Assembly (NCBI GenBank): GCA_003343685.1
Contig: QAKS01000020.1
Location: 1 to 12,953 of the forward strand
DNA length: 12,953 bases
From: Clostridiales bacterium
GTDB taxonomy: Bacteria; Bacillota; Clostridia; Christensenellales; Christensenellaceae
Direction: 5' to 3'
Both the position numbers and the translations under genes were made by a program. The notes under the pieces are model-generated. The model ran no database searches, had not been told where the DNA came from, and worked only from the letters and a program-made list of their open reading frames with translations. This document shows, one piece after another, positions 1-7,637 of the stretch. Positions within the stretch are counted from its first letter, which is position 1, and each line of letters begins with the position of its first letter.

Positions 1-805
1 CCGGGGAGGCTTTTATCTCCAGCCCTTCTGTGAACTGCTCTGTTTCGCCGCTTTTGATATCCGTTCTCACAATTTTTCCGTCGGATACCGTATAGATTTT
101 TCCGTCTGCATAGGCTATCGCCCCTTCCGTCCCCTTTTCCTCGTTTATCGCGTAAACCTTTATCTCTCCCGATTTTTCCACACTGCATGCCATCAGCTGG
201 GGGGAATCGCTGCCGGTCATGGCATAGAGCGTATTTTCTTCACCGTTCCATGTGTAGGAATACGTTACCGTACCAAAACCCTCTTCACCCATATTGATCA
301 GCGTTTGTTCCTGCATGTCCGCAATATAGAGGACACTCTGATCTGCGGAAATATCGAGTATTGCCGCATATCGTCCGTCATGGGAAAAGGACATGCTGTC
401 AATCCCGTAAAACACGGTATCCGAAAAGAGTGCGATTTCGCTGCCGTCCTCACCCTGCACAAACAGCGTATCCGTGGTTTCCGGTCTGGAATCTACCGTT
501 CTGTCAGGAGCTGTTGTCCTTATGAAGTATCTGCCTCCGCCCGCAGCTTCAGCTATAATCTCGGCATTGGAGGCAATTTTTTGCGCCGCTTCCGCGTCTG
601 CACTTTCGGAAGGCGTCGAGGCAGCAGGTGTGTTTTGCGCATTCGGCTCGGCAGCAGTTTCTGCCCTGCTCTGTGTTCCGGGCTGCGGCGTTTGCATCGA
701 TGAGGGGACAGCACCCCGCGGCACGCTTTCGCAGCCGCACAGAAGTGCAGCCGCAGCGACGGCACACAACAGCGCCGCCGCAATTTTACGGCTGGTTTTT
801 TTCAT
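1..805 (-). CDS. Predicted lipoprotein with beta-propeller-like repeats, C-terminus cut by window edge
   Basis: Translating the minus strand from the ATG at 805 gives 268 open codons that run off the left edge. The N-terminus is a lipoprotein signal: K2, K3, R6 and K7, a hydrophobic stretch, and the lipobox L22-C23-G24-C25, so C25 would carry the lipid. A Ser/Thr/Pro/Ala/Gln-rich linker follows (about residues 30-75). After it come WD40/PD40-like beta strands, including a SFSHDGRYAAI motif and repeated DGKIYTV / DGKIVRTD units, as in TolB-like propellers. I infer an extracytoplasmic, membrane-anchored protein that probably binds a ligand or partner; the substrate is unknown. The start is supported by GGAG about 10 nt upstream, inside the last codons of the yjbQ-like gene, whose stop is only 4 nt away. 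It is therefore probably the last visible gene of the XRE/cupin-synthetase operon. Confidence is high that it is a gene and low for any precise role. Confidence 0.85.
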   Translation of the reverse strand, partial: MKKTSRKIAAALLCAVAAAALLCGCESVPRGAVPSSMQTPQPGTQSRAETAAEPNAQNTPAASTPSESADAEAAQKIASNAEIIAEAAGGGRYFIRTTAPDRTVDSRPETTDTLFVQGEDGSEIALFSDTVFYGIDSMSFSHDGRYAAILDISADQSVLYIADMQEQTLINMGEEGFGTVTYSYTWNGEENTLYAMTGSDSPQLMACSVEKSGEIKVYAINEEKGTEGAIAYADGKIYTVSDGKIVRTDIKSGETEQFTEGLEIKASP

Positions 806-809
806 GGTT

Positions 810-1226
810 TTATTCTCCGATAATTTTGATCATGACGCGTTTTGTACGGTTTCCGTCAAATTCGCCGTAAAAAATCTGCTCCCATGTCCCGAAGTCCAGC
901 TTGCCGTCGGTGACCGCTACCACGACCTCGCGTCCCATAACGGTTCTCTTTAAATGCGCATCGGCATTATCTTCAAATCCGTTGTGCGCATACATGGAGT
1001 ACGGCTTCTCGGGAGCCAGCTTTTCCAGCCATTTTTCATAGTCTGCATGCAGGCCGCTTTCGTCGTCATTAATGAATACGCTGGCTGTAATGTTCATTGC
1101 ATTGACCAGCGCCAGTCCTTCCCGGACGCCGCTTTTTTGCAGCGCCCTTTCCACGTCAGGCGTAATATTCCTAAAACCGCGCCTGCCTTTGATGTTGATT
1201 TCCATGACCTCACGATAGCTTTTCAT
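810..1226 (-). CDS. YjbQ/UPF0047 family protein (secondary thiamine-phosphate synthase-like)
   Basis: This is a 138-aa protein and matches the whole YjbQ (UPF0047) family, a small beta-rich fold. E. coli YjbQ has weak thiamine-phosphate synthase activity, but the family's main physiological role is not settled. Visible family blocks are [12 protein letters not shown] (15-26), [20 protein letters not shown] (46-64), [16 protein letters not shown] (79-94), [19 protein letters not shown] (101-119) and EFDGNR (122-127). A longer frame starts at 1310, but 1226 is chosen because MKSYREV is the usual family beginning and AGGGGGTGA lies just upstream. The stop of the acyl-CoA synthetase gene falls inside that ribosome binding site, leaving a 4-nt gap and suggesting translational coupling. 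Residue 46 is Asn, where many relatives, from memory, have His. The family call is secure; the thiamine function is only by analogy. Confidence 0.93.
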   Translation of the reverse strand: MKSYREVMEINIKGRRGFRNITPDVERALQKSGVREGLALVNAMNITASVFINDDESGLHADYEKWLEKLAPEKPYSMYAHNGFEDNADAHLKRTVMGREVVVAVTDGKLDFGTWEQIFYGEFDGNRTKRVMIKIIGE

Positions 1227-1230
1227 CCCG

Positions 1231-2886
1231 TCACCCCCTCTTGCTGTCCTTTTCACGCAGTTCCACGCGGCGGATTTTTCCGCTGATTGTCTTTGGAAGT
1301 TCGTCGACAAACTCTATCACACGGGGATATTTATAAGGTGCGGTCGTATGCTTTACGTGATTCTGCAGCTCTTTGATCAGCGCATCGCTGGGCTCATATC
1401 CCTTTGCCAGCACTATCGTCGCTTTGATGATCTGTCCTCTGTCCGGGTGCGGAACGCCTGTAATCGCCGTCTCCAGAACAGCAGGATGCTCCATCAGCGC
1501 GCTCTCCACCTCAAACGGCCCGATTCTGTAACCGGAACTTTTGATTACATCATCGGCGCGGCCTACATACCAGCAGTAGCCCTCTTCATCCTTCCACGCC
1601 AGATCGCCTGTGCGGTAGATTCCGTCGTGCCATGCCTCTTTTGTCAGCTCGGGATTTCTGTAATATTCAAGGAACATACCGTAGGGAACATTTTTGTCTG
1701 TGCGCACGGCAATCTCGCCCACATCACCGATCTTGCAGGAGTTGTTGTTCTCATCTATGATGTCAATATGAAACAGCGGATTCGGCTTGCCGAGGGAACC
1801 GGGCTTTGATTTCATCCACAAAAAATTTCCCAGCGCCAATACGGTTTCTGTCTGGCCGAATGCCTCCATAATGTTGAGCCCCGTCGCCTTTTTGAACTGT
1901 TCAAACACTTCCGGATTGAGCGCCTCACCTGCAGTTGTCGCATACTTCAGTGCAGACAGGTCGAACTTCGACAAATCCTCCTTGATGAAATAGCGGTATA
2001 TCGTCGGCGGAGCACAGAATGTTGTGATCTTAAATTTACTCATGACCTCCAGCATCTCATGGGGGACAAACTTGTCAAAATCATATACGAACACAGTCGT
2101 CTCGGCAAACCACTGTCCATACAGCTTGCCCCATGCGCATTTGCCCCAGCCCGAGTCGGAAACAGACAAATGTATCCCGTCCGGGTCGACATTATGCCAA
2201 TATACGGCCGTCGTGATATGCGCCACCGCATAGCTGAAATCGTGGAGTACCATCTTGGGCATTCCGGTCGTTCCCGATGTGAAATAGAGCAGCATGGGGT
2301 CGTGCAGCTTGTTCTCCACTCTTTCCCATTTGTCCGAAGCCGCTTCTACTCCCTTGTCGAAATTCACCCATCCCTCTCTATCCTCACCGACCAGAATCAG
2401 GGTTTTCAGGGCTTTGGATTCTGCCTTGGACTCCTCCACGTGCTCTACACACTCGCTCTTGTCCGTGCATATGATCGCTTTGATGTCAGCAGCATTATTT
2501 CTGTAGACAATATCTTTTTTTGTCAAAAGATGCGTAGCGGGGATTACCACAGCGCCGATTTTGTGCAGCGCCAGAATAGATATCCAAAACTGGTAATGAC
2601 GCTTTAGGATCATCATGACCATGTCGCCCTTGCTGATGCCCTGCTCTTTGAAAAAATTCGCGGCCTTGTTTGACAACGTCATGAGGTCGCCAAACGTAAA
2701 CTCTTTTACATTGCCCTCCAGATCAGTCCAGATCAGCGCCCGTTTATTCGGCTTTTCTGTCCCCAGACGATCCATCACATCGTATGCGAAGTTAAAATTG
2801 TCCGGCGCTTCCAGCCGGTAATTTGCCGCAAATTCCTTGTAGGAGTGAAACTCTCCCTTCACATAATCCTCAAATACTCGTTTCAT
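1231..2886 (-). CDS. AMP-forming acyl-CoA synthetase (acetyl/medium-chain type)
   Basis: About 551 aa, full length for the ANL adenylate-forming superfamily. It would activate a carboxylic acid with ATP to an acyl-AMP and then transfer it to CoA. Motifs appear in the expected order: P-loop [11 protein letters not shown] (about 202-212), EAFGQTE (342-348), YRTGDL (425-430), the hinge [20 protein letters not shown] (443-461) and the C-terminal [10 protein letters not shown], whose Lys538 is the usual adenylation lysine. The order and wording resemble the medium-chain/ACSM-like and acetate-activating branch; the true acid cannot be read from the sequence. The frame opens with GTG at 2889 followed by ATG at 2886. 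I prefer the ATG, 8 nt from an AGGGAG site. It lies 16-19 nt after the XRE/cupin regulator gene and 4 nt before the yjbQ-like gene, so it is probably co-transcribed and controlled by that regulator, possibly in response to the acid or its CoA ester. Confidence 0.93.
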   Translation of the reverse strand: MKRVFEDYVKGEFHSYKEFAANYRLEAPDNFNFAYDVMDRLGTEKPNKRALIWTDLEGNVKEFTFGDLMTLSNKAANFFKEQGISKGDMVMMILKRHYQFWISILALHKIGAVVIPATHLLTKKDIVYRNNAADIKAIICTDKSECVEHVEESKAESKALKTLILVGEDREGWVNFDKGVEAASDKWERVENKLHDPMLLYFTSGTTGMPKMVLHDFSYAVAHITTAVYWHNVDPDGIHLSVSDSGWGKCAWGKLYGQWFAETTVFVYDFDKFVPHEMLEVMSKFKITTFCAPPTIYRYFIKEDLSKFDLSALKYATTAGEALNPEVFEQFKKATGLNIMEAFGQTETVLALGNFLWMKSKPGSLGKPNPLFHIDIIDENNNSCKIGDVGEIAVRTDKNVPYGMFLEYYRNPELTKEAWHDGIYRTGDLAWKDEEGYCWYVGRADDVIKSSGYRIGPFEVESALMEHPAVLETAITGVPHPDRGQIIKATIVLAKGYEPSDALIKELQNHVKHTTAPYKYPRVIEFVDELPKTISGKIRRVELREKDSKRG

Positions 2887-2905
2887 CACTCTATCTCCCT
2901 AAAAA

Positions 2906-3463
2906 TTATTTCGCTATGATTGCCAAAAAACGGCATGGCATATTGTTGTTTGCCTGCATGGCATGTTTGTGCTTTGAATCGAAATAAATGGCATCTCCCA
3001 CGTTCAACGTCACTGTCTCATCTTCAATAAACACCGTCATGCTGCCCTCCACAATATAATTGAACTCCTGCCCGATATGGGAGTTTTTATGAGTCGCCGC
3101 ATTTACGTCGCTCGGCTCAACTGTTACCAGAAATGGCTCCATTTTTTTATTTTTAAAAATATAGGCCAAGTGCTGATACTTGTATTCCTTTCTTCTTTCC
3201 ATTTTAAGGCCTTCTCCCGCCCTGACACAGGAATACAGCGACAGTCTTGCGCTCTCTCCCGTCAGCAGATCCGTAATGTCTATCCCCAGTTTATCCGCAA
3301 CCGTATAGAGAAAGCTGAAAGAAAAATCCTTTTCGCCTCTTTCATATTCCTCATATTCTTCCAGAGAAATATTCAGCGTCTCTGCCATTTCGTCAGGCGT
3401 AATCTCCATAATGTCCCGCAGGCCTGCAATCCTCTCGGCAATCAGTTTAATGTTCTCGTTCAT
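2906..3463 (-). CDS. XRE-family HTH regulator with C-terminal cupin domain
   Basis: 185 aa. The N-terminal part (about 7-65) is a helix-turn-helix of the XRE/lambda-repressor type: ITPDEMAETLNISLEEYEEYERG fits the two helices and the turn, followed by a typical ADKLGIDITDLL helix. The C-terminal part (about 110-184) is a small cupin barrel. Cupin motif 1 is H129-x3-E133-F-x-Y-x-x-E-G and motif 2 is GDAIYFDSKHKHAM with H167. The position that is usually the first His of the HxH pair is Asn127 here, with another His at 125, so metal binding is uncertain. Such proteins are soluble DNA-binding regulators whose cupin senses a small ligand. The AAAGGAG site at 3471-3477 supports this start. It precedes the acyl-CoA synthetase gene by a short gap, a pairing common in Clostridia, so it most likely regulates its own operon. 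Confidence 0.93.
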   Translation of the reverse strand: MNENIKLIAERIAGLRDIMEITPDEMAETLNISLEEYEEYERGEKDFSFSFLYTVADKLGIDITDLLTGESARLSLYSCVRAGEGLKMERRKEYKYQHLAYIFKNKKMEPFLVTVEPSDVNAATHKNSHIGQEFNYIVEGSMTVFIEDETVTLNVGDAIYFDSKHKHAMQANNNMPCRFLAIIAK

Positions 3464-3483
3464 TGTATTTCTCCTTTCAATTT

Positions 3484-3515
3484 AAAAACCCTCTGCCCAT
3501 ACTTGGGTAGAGGGT
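3484..3515 (-). terminator. Hairpin plus U-tract between small lipoprotein gene and XRE/cupin gene
   Basis: On the minus strand ACCCTCT pairs with AGAGGGT (7 bp); then comes one A/C mismatch and CCCA/TGGG (4 bp) around an AGTA loop. TTTTT follows directly (the five A bases at 3484-3488 on plus). It lies 23 nt after the stop of the 163-aa lipoprotein gene, so it fits a rho-independent terminator. It is also only about 6 nt ahead of the ribosome binding site of the XRE/cupin gene, so it may act as a leaky terminator or attenuator. Confidence 0.78.
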
Positions 3516-3538
3516 AATGTTTCGTCCTCACGTAAGTA

Positions 3539-4030
3539 TCAGGCTCCAAGATCCAGTTCTTTACTTTGGAATATAATAATGTTACCCTCAACGTTCCAAA
3601 TGAGGGCTTCGCTATTAATGTTCTGCATCTTTTTGCCATACTTCTCGTAAAACTCTTTTGTCTGCTCACCGTTTGCGCTCGGCAAAACAACGGCGTTACC
3701 GTACACCGCACCCGACCATTTCGAATCCACAGCAAACGCAGCCGAAGCAGCGCCATTTTCAACCGTTTTCACCTCGGAAGCCAGTACGTCTCCATTATAA
3801 GAATCAACCGACAGCTTGATTAACGTGCCGTCCATCATATCTGTTTTGCAGTTTACTACAAGAGAATCTCCCTCCTGCGTCAATTCGCATGAACCCGTTA
3901 CCGTATAGACCGTAGCCGTCTCATCGGGAGTTGTTCTGTTCATAGTAGCGGCTCCGCCACAGCTGCAACTGCAAAGTGCAGCACATATGGCAATGATCAC
4001 TATGGCAAAAACCGTTCTCTTAGCGTTCAT
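3539..4030 (-). CDS. Small predicted lipoprotein of unknown function
   Basis: 163 aa, not recognised with confidence. The N-terminus is a lipoprotein signal: K4-R5, a hydrophobic run from V7 to L19, then a Cys-rich end with cysteines at 20, 22 and 24. L19-C20-S21-C22 makes C22 the likely lipidated residue. A short Thr-rich linker follows. The remainder (about 40-160) alternates predicted beta strands (TVTGSCELTQEGDSLVV, GTLIKLSVDS, AASAAFAVDS, ALIWNVEGNIIIF) with one EFYEKYGKKM helix. This layout resembles small Ig-like beta-sandwich lipoproteins of Firmicutes, but that is only an impression. It should be exposed on the outer face of the cytoplasmic membrane. It has its own promoter (4064-4092). 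An AAAGGGG site lies about 12 nt ahead of the ATG, a rather long spacing, and a terminator-like hairpin follows the gene. Confidence 0.82.
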   Translation of the reverse strand: MNAKRTVFAIVIIAICAALCSCSCGGAATMNRTTPDETATVYTVTGSCELTQEGDSLVVNCKTDMMDGTLIKLSVDSYNGDVLASEVKTVENGAASAAFAVDSKWSGAVYGNAVVLPSANGEQTKEFYEKYGKKMQNINSEALIWNVEGNIIIFQSKELDLGA

Positions 4031-4063
4031 ATAAGTTTCGTACCCCTTTCATAACACCGTATA

Positions 4064-4092
4064 AGTATAATCTATTTTTTGCCGGGTGTAAA
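4064..4092 (-). promoter_or_regulatory. Sigma-A-type promoter for the small lipoprotein gene
   Basis: Reading the minus strand, TTTACA (4092-4087) is followed after exactly 17 nt by TATACT (4069-4064). Both boxes are one mismatch from the vegetative consensus. Transcription would start near 4057, giving a leader of about 27 nt before the ATG at 4030. It lies downstream of the gdhA terminator, so the gene is an independent unit. Confidence 0.8.
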
Positions 4093-4175
4093 GTATTTTT
4101 TTATAAATATTCAAAACGCAGCCGCGCTGAAACAGATCACATCCTGCTCCCGCATGCCACATGCCGGAATAAAAC

Positions 4176-4210
4176 AAAAAATCCTCCTCCCGTATTTTCC
4201 GGAAGGAGGA
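4176..4210 (-). terminator. Rho-independent terminator of gdhA
   Basis: The minus strand has TCCTCCT-T-CCG, a 7-nt loop, and CGG-G-AGGAGGA, an 11-bp stem with one U-G wobble. TTTTTT follows at once (A run 4176-4181 on plus). The stem begins 14 nt past the gdhA stop codon. Together with the promoter at 4064-4092 it separates gdhA from the next gene. Confidence 0.93.
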
Positions 4211-4223
4211 GCTTAAAAAGCGC

Positions 4224-5576
<1,353 letters not shown>

Positions 5577-5604
5577 TCAAATTAAATTTTTCCACAATAA
5601 TATT

Positions 5605-5662
5605 GCAAAATTATTTTAACACAGTTTCATTCCCGAATCAAGAAAATTTGACATAATTTTGC
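5605..5662. repeat. Inverted repeat bracketing the gdhA promoter
   Basis: GCAAAATTA at 5605-5613 and its reverse complement TAATTTTGC at 5654-5662 are perfect 9-bp arms, 40 nt apart. Both arms extend by a matching T at each end. The arms flank the -35/-10 boxes of gdhA, with centres about 49 bp apart. The region is AT-rich, so chance is possible. Confidence 0.45.
5613..5641 (-). promoter_or_regulatory. Sigma-A-type promoter of gdhA
   Basis: On the minus strand TTGATT (5641-5636), a 17-nt spacer and TAAAAT (5618-5613) match the vegetative consensus well. The start point would be near 5606, leaving a leader of roughly 48 nt before the ATG at 5558. The -10 box overlaps one arm of an inverted repeat whose other arm lies upstream of the -35 box, so repression or activation at this promoter is plausible. 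Confidence 0.75.
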
Positions 5663-5682
5663 ATCGTTTCTCTTCTGTTTTT

Positions 5683-5732
5683 TATAAACCAATTTAATTT
5701 TTCCTTATTTATAGCATTTTATATTGGTTTAT
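5683..5732. repeat. Perfect 10-bp inverted repeat upstream of nnr
   Basis: ATAAACCAAT (5683-5692) and ATTGGTTTAT (5723-5732) are exact reverse complements separated by 30 nt. The arms hold the only C/G pairs in an otherwise very AT-rich stretch. The spacing suits two regulator half-sites bound as a looped or tetrameric complex. No clear -35/-10 pair for nnr was found; -10-like TATGAT (5730-5735) and TATAGT (5735-5740) lie at the edge of the right arm. Confidence 0.5.
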
Positions 5733-5748
5733 GATATAGTAATCATAA
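5729..5748. promoter_or_regulatory. Operator-like dyad ahead of nnr
   Basis: TTATGAT and ATCATAA form a perfect 7-bp dyad with a 6-nt centre (ATAGTA). The dyad covers the best -10 candidates for nnr (TATGAT, TATAGT), so a bound repressor would block the polymerase there. It does not match a PerR or Fur box closely. The regulator is unknown. Confidence 0.45.
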
Positions 5749-5775
5749 TGTTGTTAAATGTTTTCGGAGGTGAGT

Positions 5776-7248
5776 ATGGATCATATCGTTTTATCGGGCG
5801 AAGCCAGAGAAATTGACAGTATGATGATAAACAAATTGCAAATTCCGGGAATTTTGCTCATGGAACAGGCCGCCGTTGCCGTAGCCGGCGAAGTGGCAAA
5901 ATATTGCAGCAAAGAACGTCCCGTTCTCTGCGTTTGCGGCGGCGGCAACAACGGCGGCGACGGTTGGGCTGCAGCCCGCATTCTCATGACGCGGGGATAT
6001 CGTGTATTTGTCTGCGCCACAACGCTGGATCTGCCCGACGACGCCAAAACAAACACCCTGCTGTTCCGGCACACAGGTTCATCCGTCGTTCTCAGTGATG
6101 ACACCGCCGTCAAAGCATTTTTCCGGGAGCATGCAGACGCGGGTGTCATCGTGGATGCCCTGTTCGGCATCGGGCTGACACGCGAACCCGCCGGAATTTA
6201 CCGCACTCTCATCGAGGAAATCAACGCCCACAGTGCCAAAGTAGTATCGGTCGATATTCCTTCGGGCGTATTCTGCGACACCGGTGCATGTTCGATCGCC
6301 GTACAGGCCGATTCCTGCGTCACGTTCCAGTATGCAAAGCCCTGCCACTATCTCTTTCCGGGGCGGGAGCATACGGGACGGCTTACCGTGGCGCCCATCG
6401 GCGTTCTCAGTCAGGAGCCTTCCTCGTCCCTTTACGTCGAAAATACTTTTTCAATGCCTGCACGTCCCGCAAACTCCAATAAGGGTACCTATGGCAGGCT
6501 GGGAATCATCGCCGGGAGCCGGGGTATGAGCGGGGCCGCAGTGATGGCAGCCCGGGCGGCTGTCGCGGGAGGCGCGGGGCTCACCACCGTGTTCACCTGC
6601 GGATATACTGCCGATGTTCTCCAAAATACGACTTATGAGGTCATGGCAAAAGCGATCGGAGCCGAGGCCGACCGCATAAAAGACGCTTCATTTGACGATG
6701 AGATTCAAAGGATGTCGGCTCTCTCCGTCGGTATGGGGCTTGGGGTACACCCGGATTTGTCCGAATTTCTCCGCACCATCGCGGCAAGTGATATTCCAAA
6801 GGTTATTGACGCCGACGGTCTCAATATACTGGCTTGCGGCCGAGACAGCCTGCGCTTTGGCCAAAACACCGTCATCACGCCGCATCCGGTGGAATTTTCC
6901 CGCATATCAGGCGTTCCTGCCGAGCAGGTTCTTGCCGATCCTATCGGCTCGGCAGCTGCCTTTGCACAGCGATTTTCCGTGATCGTTCTTCTGAAAGGAG
7001 CCACAACGACGGTAACCGACGGTCGCACCGCCGTCCTCGTCACCCGCGGCACTCCCGCCATGGCAAAAGGCGGCTCCGGCGATGTTCTTTCCGGCGTTAT
7101 CGGTGCTCTGCTGGCTCAGGGGCTTCCCTGTCTCACGGCGGCATACGGCGGCGCCATTGCCGCAGGAGCCGCTGCAGAACGGGCTGCTGCGGAAAAGGGG
7201 GAATATGCGCCTACCGCTCTGGATACTATCCGACATATCGCCCTGTAA
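5776..7248 (+). CDS. nnr: Bifunctional NAD(P)H-hydrate epimerase / ADP-dependent NAD(P)H-hydrate dehydratase
   Basis: 490 aa, the usual length of the fused YjeF-type repair enzyme. The N-terminal YjeF_N domain (about 1-215) epimerises R- and S-NAD(P)HX and shows GGGNNGGDGW (55-64) and VDALFGIGL. The C-terminal ribokinase-like domain (about 225-490) dehydrates S-NAD(P)HX using ADP. It shows KGTYGRLGIIAGS, DADGLNIL (345-352), TPHPVEF (368-374) and KGGSGDVLSG (431-440), with D436 the likely catalytic Asp. TPHPVE and VGMGLG differ slightly from the common TPHPGE and VGPGLG, but family members vary here. The frame is open from an ATG at 5758, but the ATG at 5776 has GGAGG 5 nt upstream and lines up with the family. 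It is the only plus-strand gene: divergent from gdhA, convergent with rpsU, and apparently single. It repairs damaged pyridine nucleotides in the cytoplasm. Confidence 0.96.
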   Translation: MDHIVLSGEAREIDSMMINKLQIPGILLMEQAAVAVAGEVAKYCSKERPVLCVCGGGNNGGDGWAAARILMTRGYRVFVCATTLDLPDDAKTNTLLFRHTGSSVVLSDDTAVKAFFREHADAGVIVDALFGIGLTREPAGIYRTLIEEINAHSAKVVSVDIPSGVFCDTGACSIAVQADSCVTFQYAKPCHYLFPGREHTGRLTVAPIGVLSQEPSSSLYVENTFSMPARPANSNKGTYGRLGIIAGSRGMSGAAVMAARAAVAGGAGLTTVFTCGYTADVLQNTTYEVMAKAIGAEADRIKDASFDDEIQRMSALSVGMGLGVHPDLSEFLRTIAASDIPKVIDADGLNILACGRDSLRFGQNTVITPHPVEFSRISGVPAEQVLADPIGSAAAFAQRFSVIVLLKGATTTVTDGRTAVLVTRGTPAMAKGGSGDVLSGVIGALLAQGLPCLTAAYGGAIAAGAAAERAAAEKGEYAPTALDTIRHIAL

Positions 7249-7263
7249 CATTTGAGCGTACAG

Positions 7264-7291
7264 AAAAAGGCCTGCGATATCCGCAGGCCTT
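7264..7291 (-). terminator. Rho-independent terminator of rpsU, possibly shared with nnr
   Basis: AAGGCCTGCG (7267-7276) pairs perfectly with CGCAGGCCTT (7282-7291) around a 5-nt loop. On the minus strand the stem is followed by a T run (A bases 7264-7268 on plus), about 20 nt past the rpsU stop, a classic terminator. On the plus strand it lies 18 nt after the nnr stop but only TTAC follows it, so it would end nnr transcripts poorly, though it could protect their 3' end. Confidence 0.9.
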
Positions 7292-7311
7292 ACACATACA
7301 CATAAAACAGC

Positions 7312-7485
7312 TTAGTGCTTTCTCTTCCGAGCAGCCTCAGCCTTCTTTTTTCTTTTTACACTGGGCTTTTCGTAATGTTCGCGCTTCCTGATTTCCGCCA
7401 GTACTCCGGCGCGGGCGCATTTGCGTTTGAATCTCTTAAGAGCGCTCTCCAGGGATTCATTTTCTCCAACACGAATCTCAGACAT
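7312..7485 (-). CDS. rpsU: Small ribosomal subunit protein bS21
   Basis: 57 codons plus TAA, found by translating the minus strand from the ATG at 7485. The start reads [20 protein letters not shown], then [21 protein letters not shown], and the protein ends in a very basic [14 protein letters not shown] tail. This is the complete, typical bS21 sequence. bS21 is a 30S subunit protein near the anti-Shine-Dalgarno end of 16S rRNA that assists initiation. A long GGGAGGGAGG ribosome binding site lies about 6 nt upstream. The gene follows the HIT gene at the end of a housekeeping cluster, a common clostridial order. It has its own near-consensus promoter (7588-7616), a leader of about 97 nt with a 5'-terminal hairpin, and a terminator, so it can be expressed apart from the upstream genes. 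Confidence 0.97.
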   Translation of the reverse strand: MSEIRVGENESLESALKRFKRKCARAGVLAEIRKREHYEKPSVKRKKKAEAARKRKH

Positions 7486-7552
7486 CTTTTTCCCTCCCTC
7501 CCGTATTCAAATCTACAAAAACAACTCGCATGTAAATAGGGAGTATTTTGCA

Positions 7553-7580
7553 ACTGGCGCACCGTTCCCGGAACGCCAGT
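7553..7580 (-). promoter_or_regulatory. Hairpin at predicted 5' end of the rpsU mRNA
   Basis: On the minus strand ACTGGCG and CGCCAGT form a 7-bp stem. The inside can fold further (GTTC-CGG-GAAC with a GGTGC bulge, or CCG/CGG). The predicted start point from the 7588-7616 promoter is near 7582, so the hairpin would begin within about 3 nt of the transcript end. No T run follows it, so it is not a terminator. It may stabilise the mRNA or be a protein-binding leader. Confidence 0.6.
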
Positions 7581-7587
7581 ACTGAAA

Positions 7588-7616
7588 AGTATAGTATAAA
7601 AAAACCAAAAAGTCAA
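7588..7616 (-). promoter_or_regulatory. Sigma-A-type promoter of rpsU
   Basis: On the minus strand TTGACT (7616-7611), a 17-nt T-rich spacer and TATACT (7593-7588) sit in the gap between the HIT gene and rpsU. It is one of the best consensus matches in the window and gives rpsU transcription independent of the upstream cluster. Confidence 0.88.
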
Positions 7617-7637
7617 TACTTAAAGGCCTGTCTCTTT

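Noticed and set aside
474..953. 159-codon open frame on the plus strand across the lipoprotein/yjbQ junction
   Set aside because: It is antisense to two well-supported genes and has no matching motif. The lipoprotein on the minus strand explains this region.
5648..5653. Perfect TTGACA on the plus strand, a possible -35 box for nnr
   Set aside because: At 16-18 nt downstream the sequence is TCTTCT-like with no -10 box, and the nearest TTATAA is 28 nt away, so it is probably chance.
6834..7391. 185-codon Arg-rich open frame on the plus strand
   Set aside because: It is an out-of-frame shadow of the 3' end of nnr and crosses the rpsU terminator; the composition is typical of a shifted frame.
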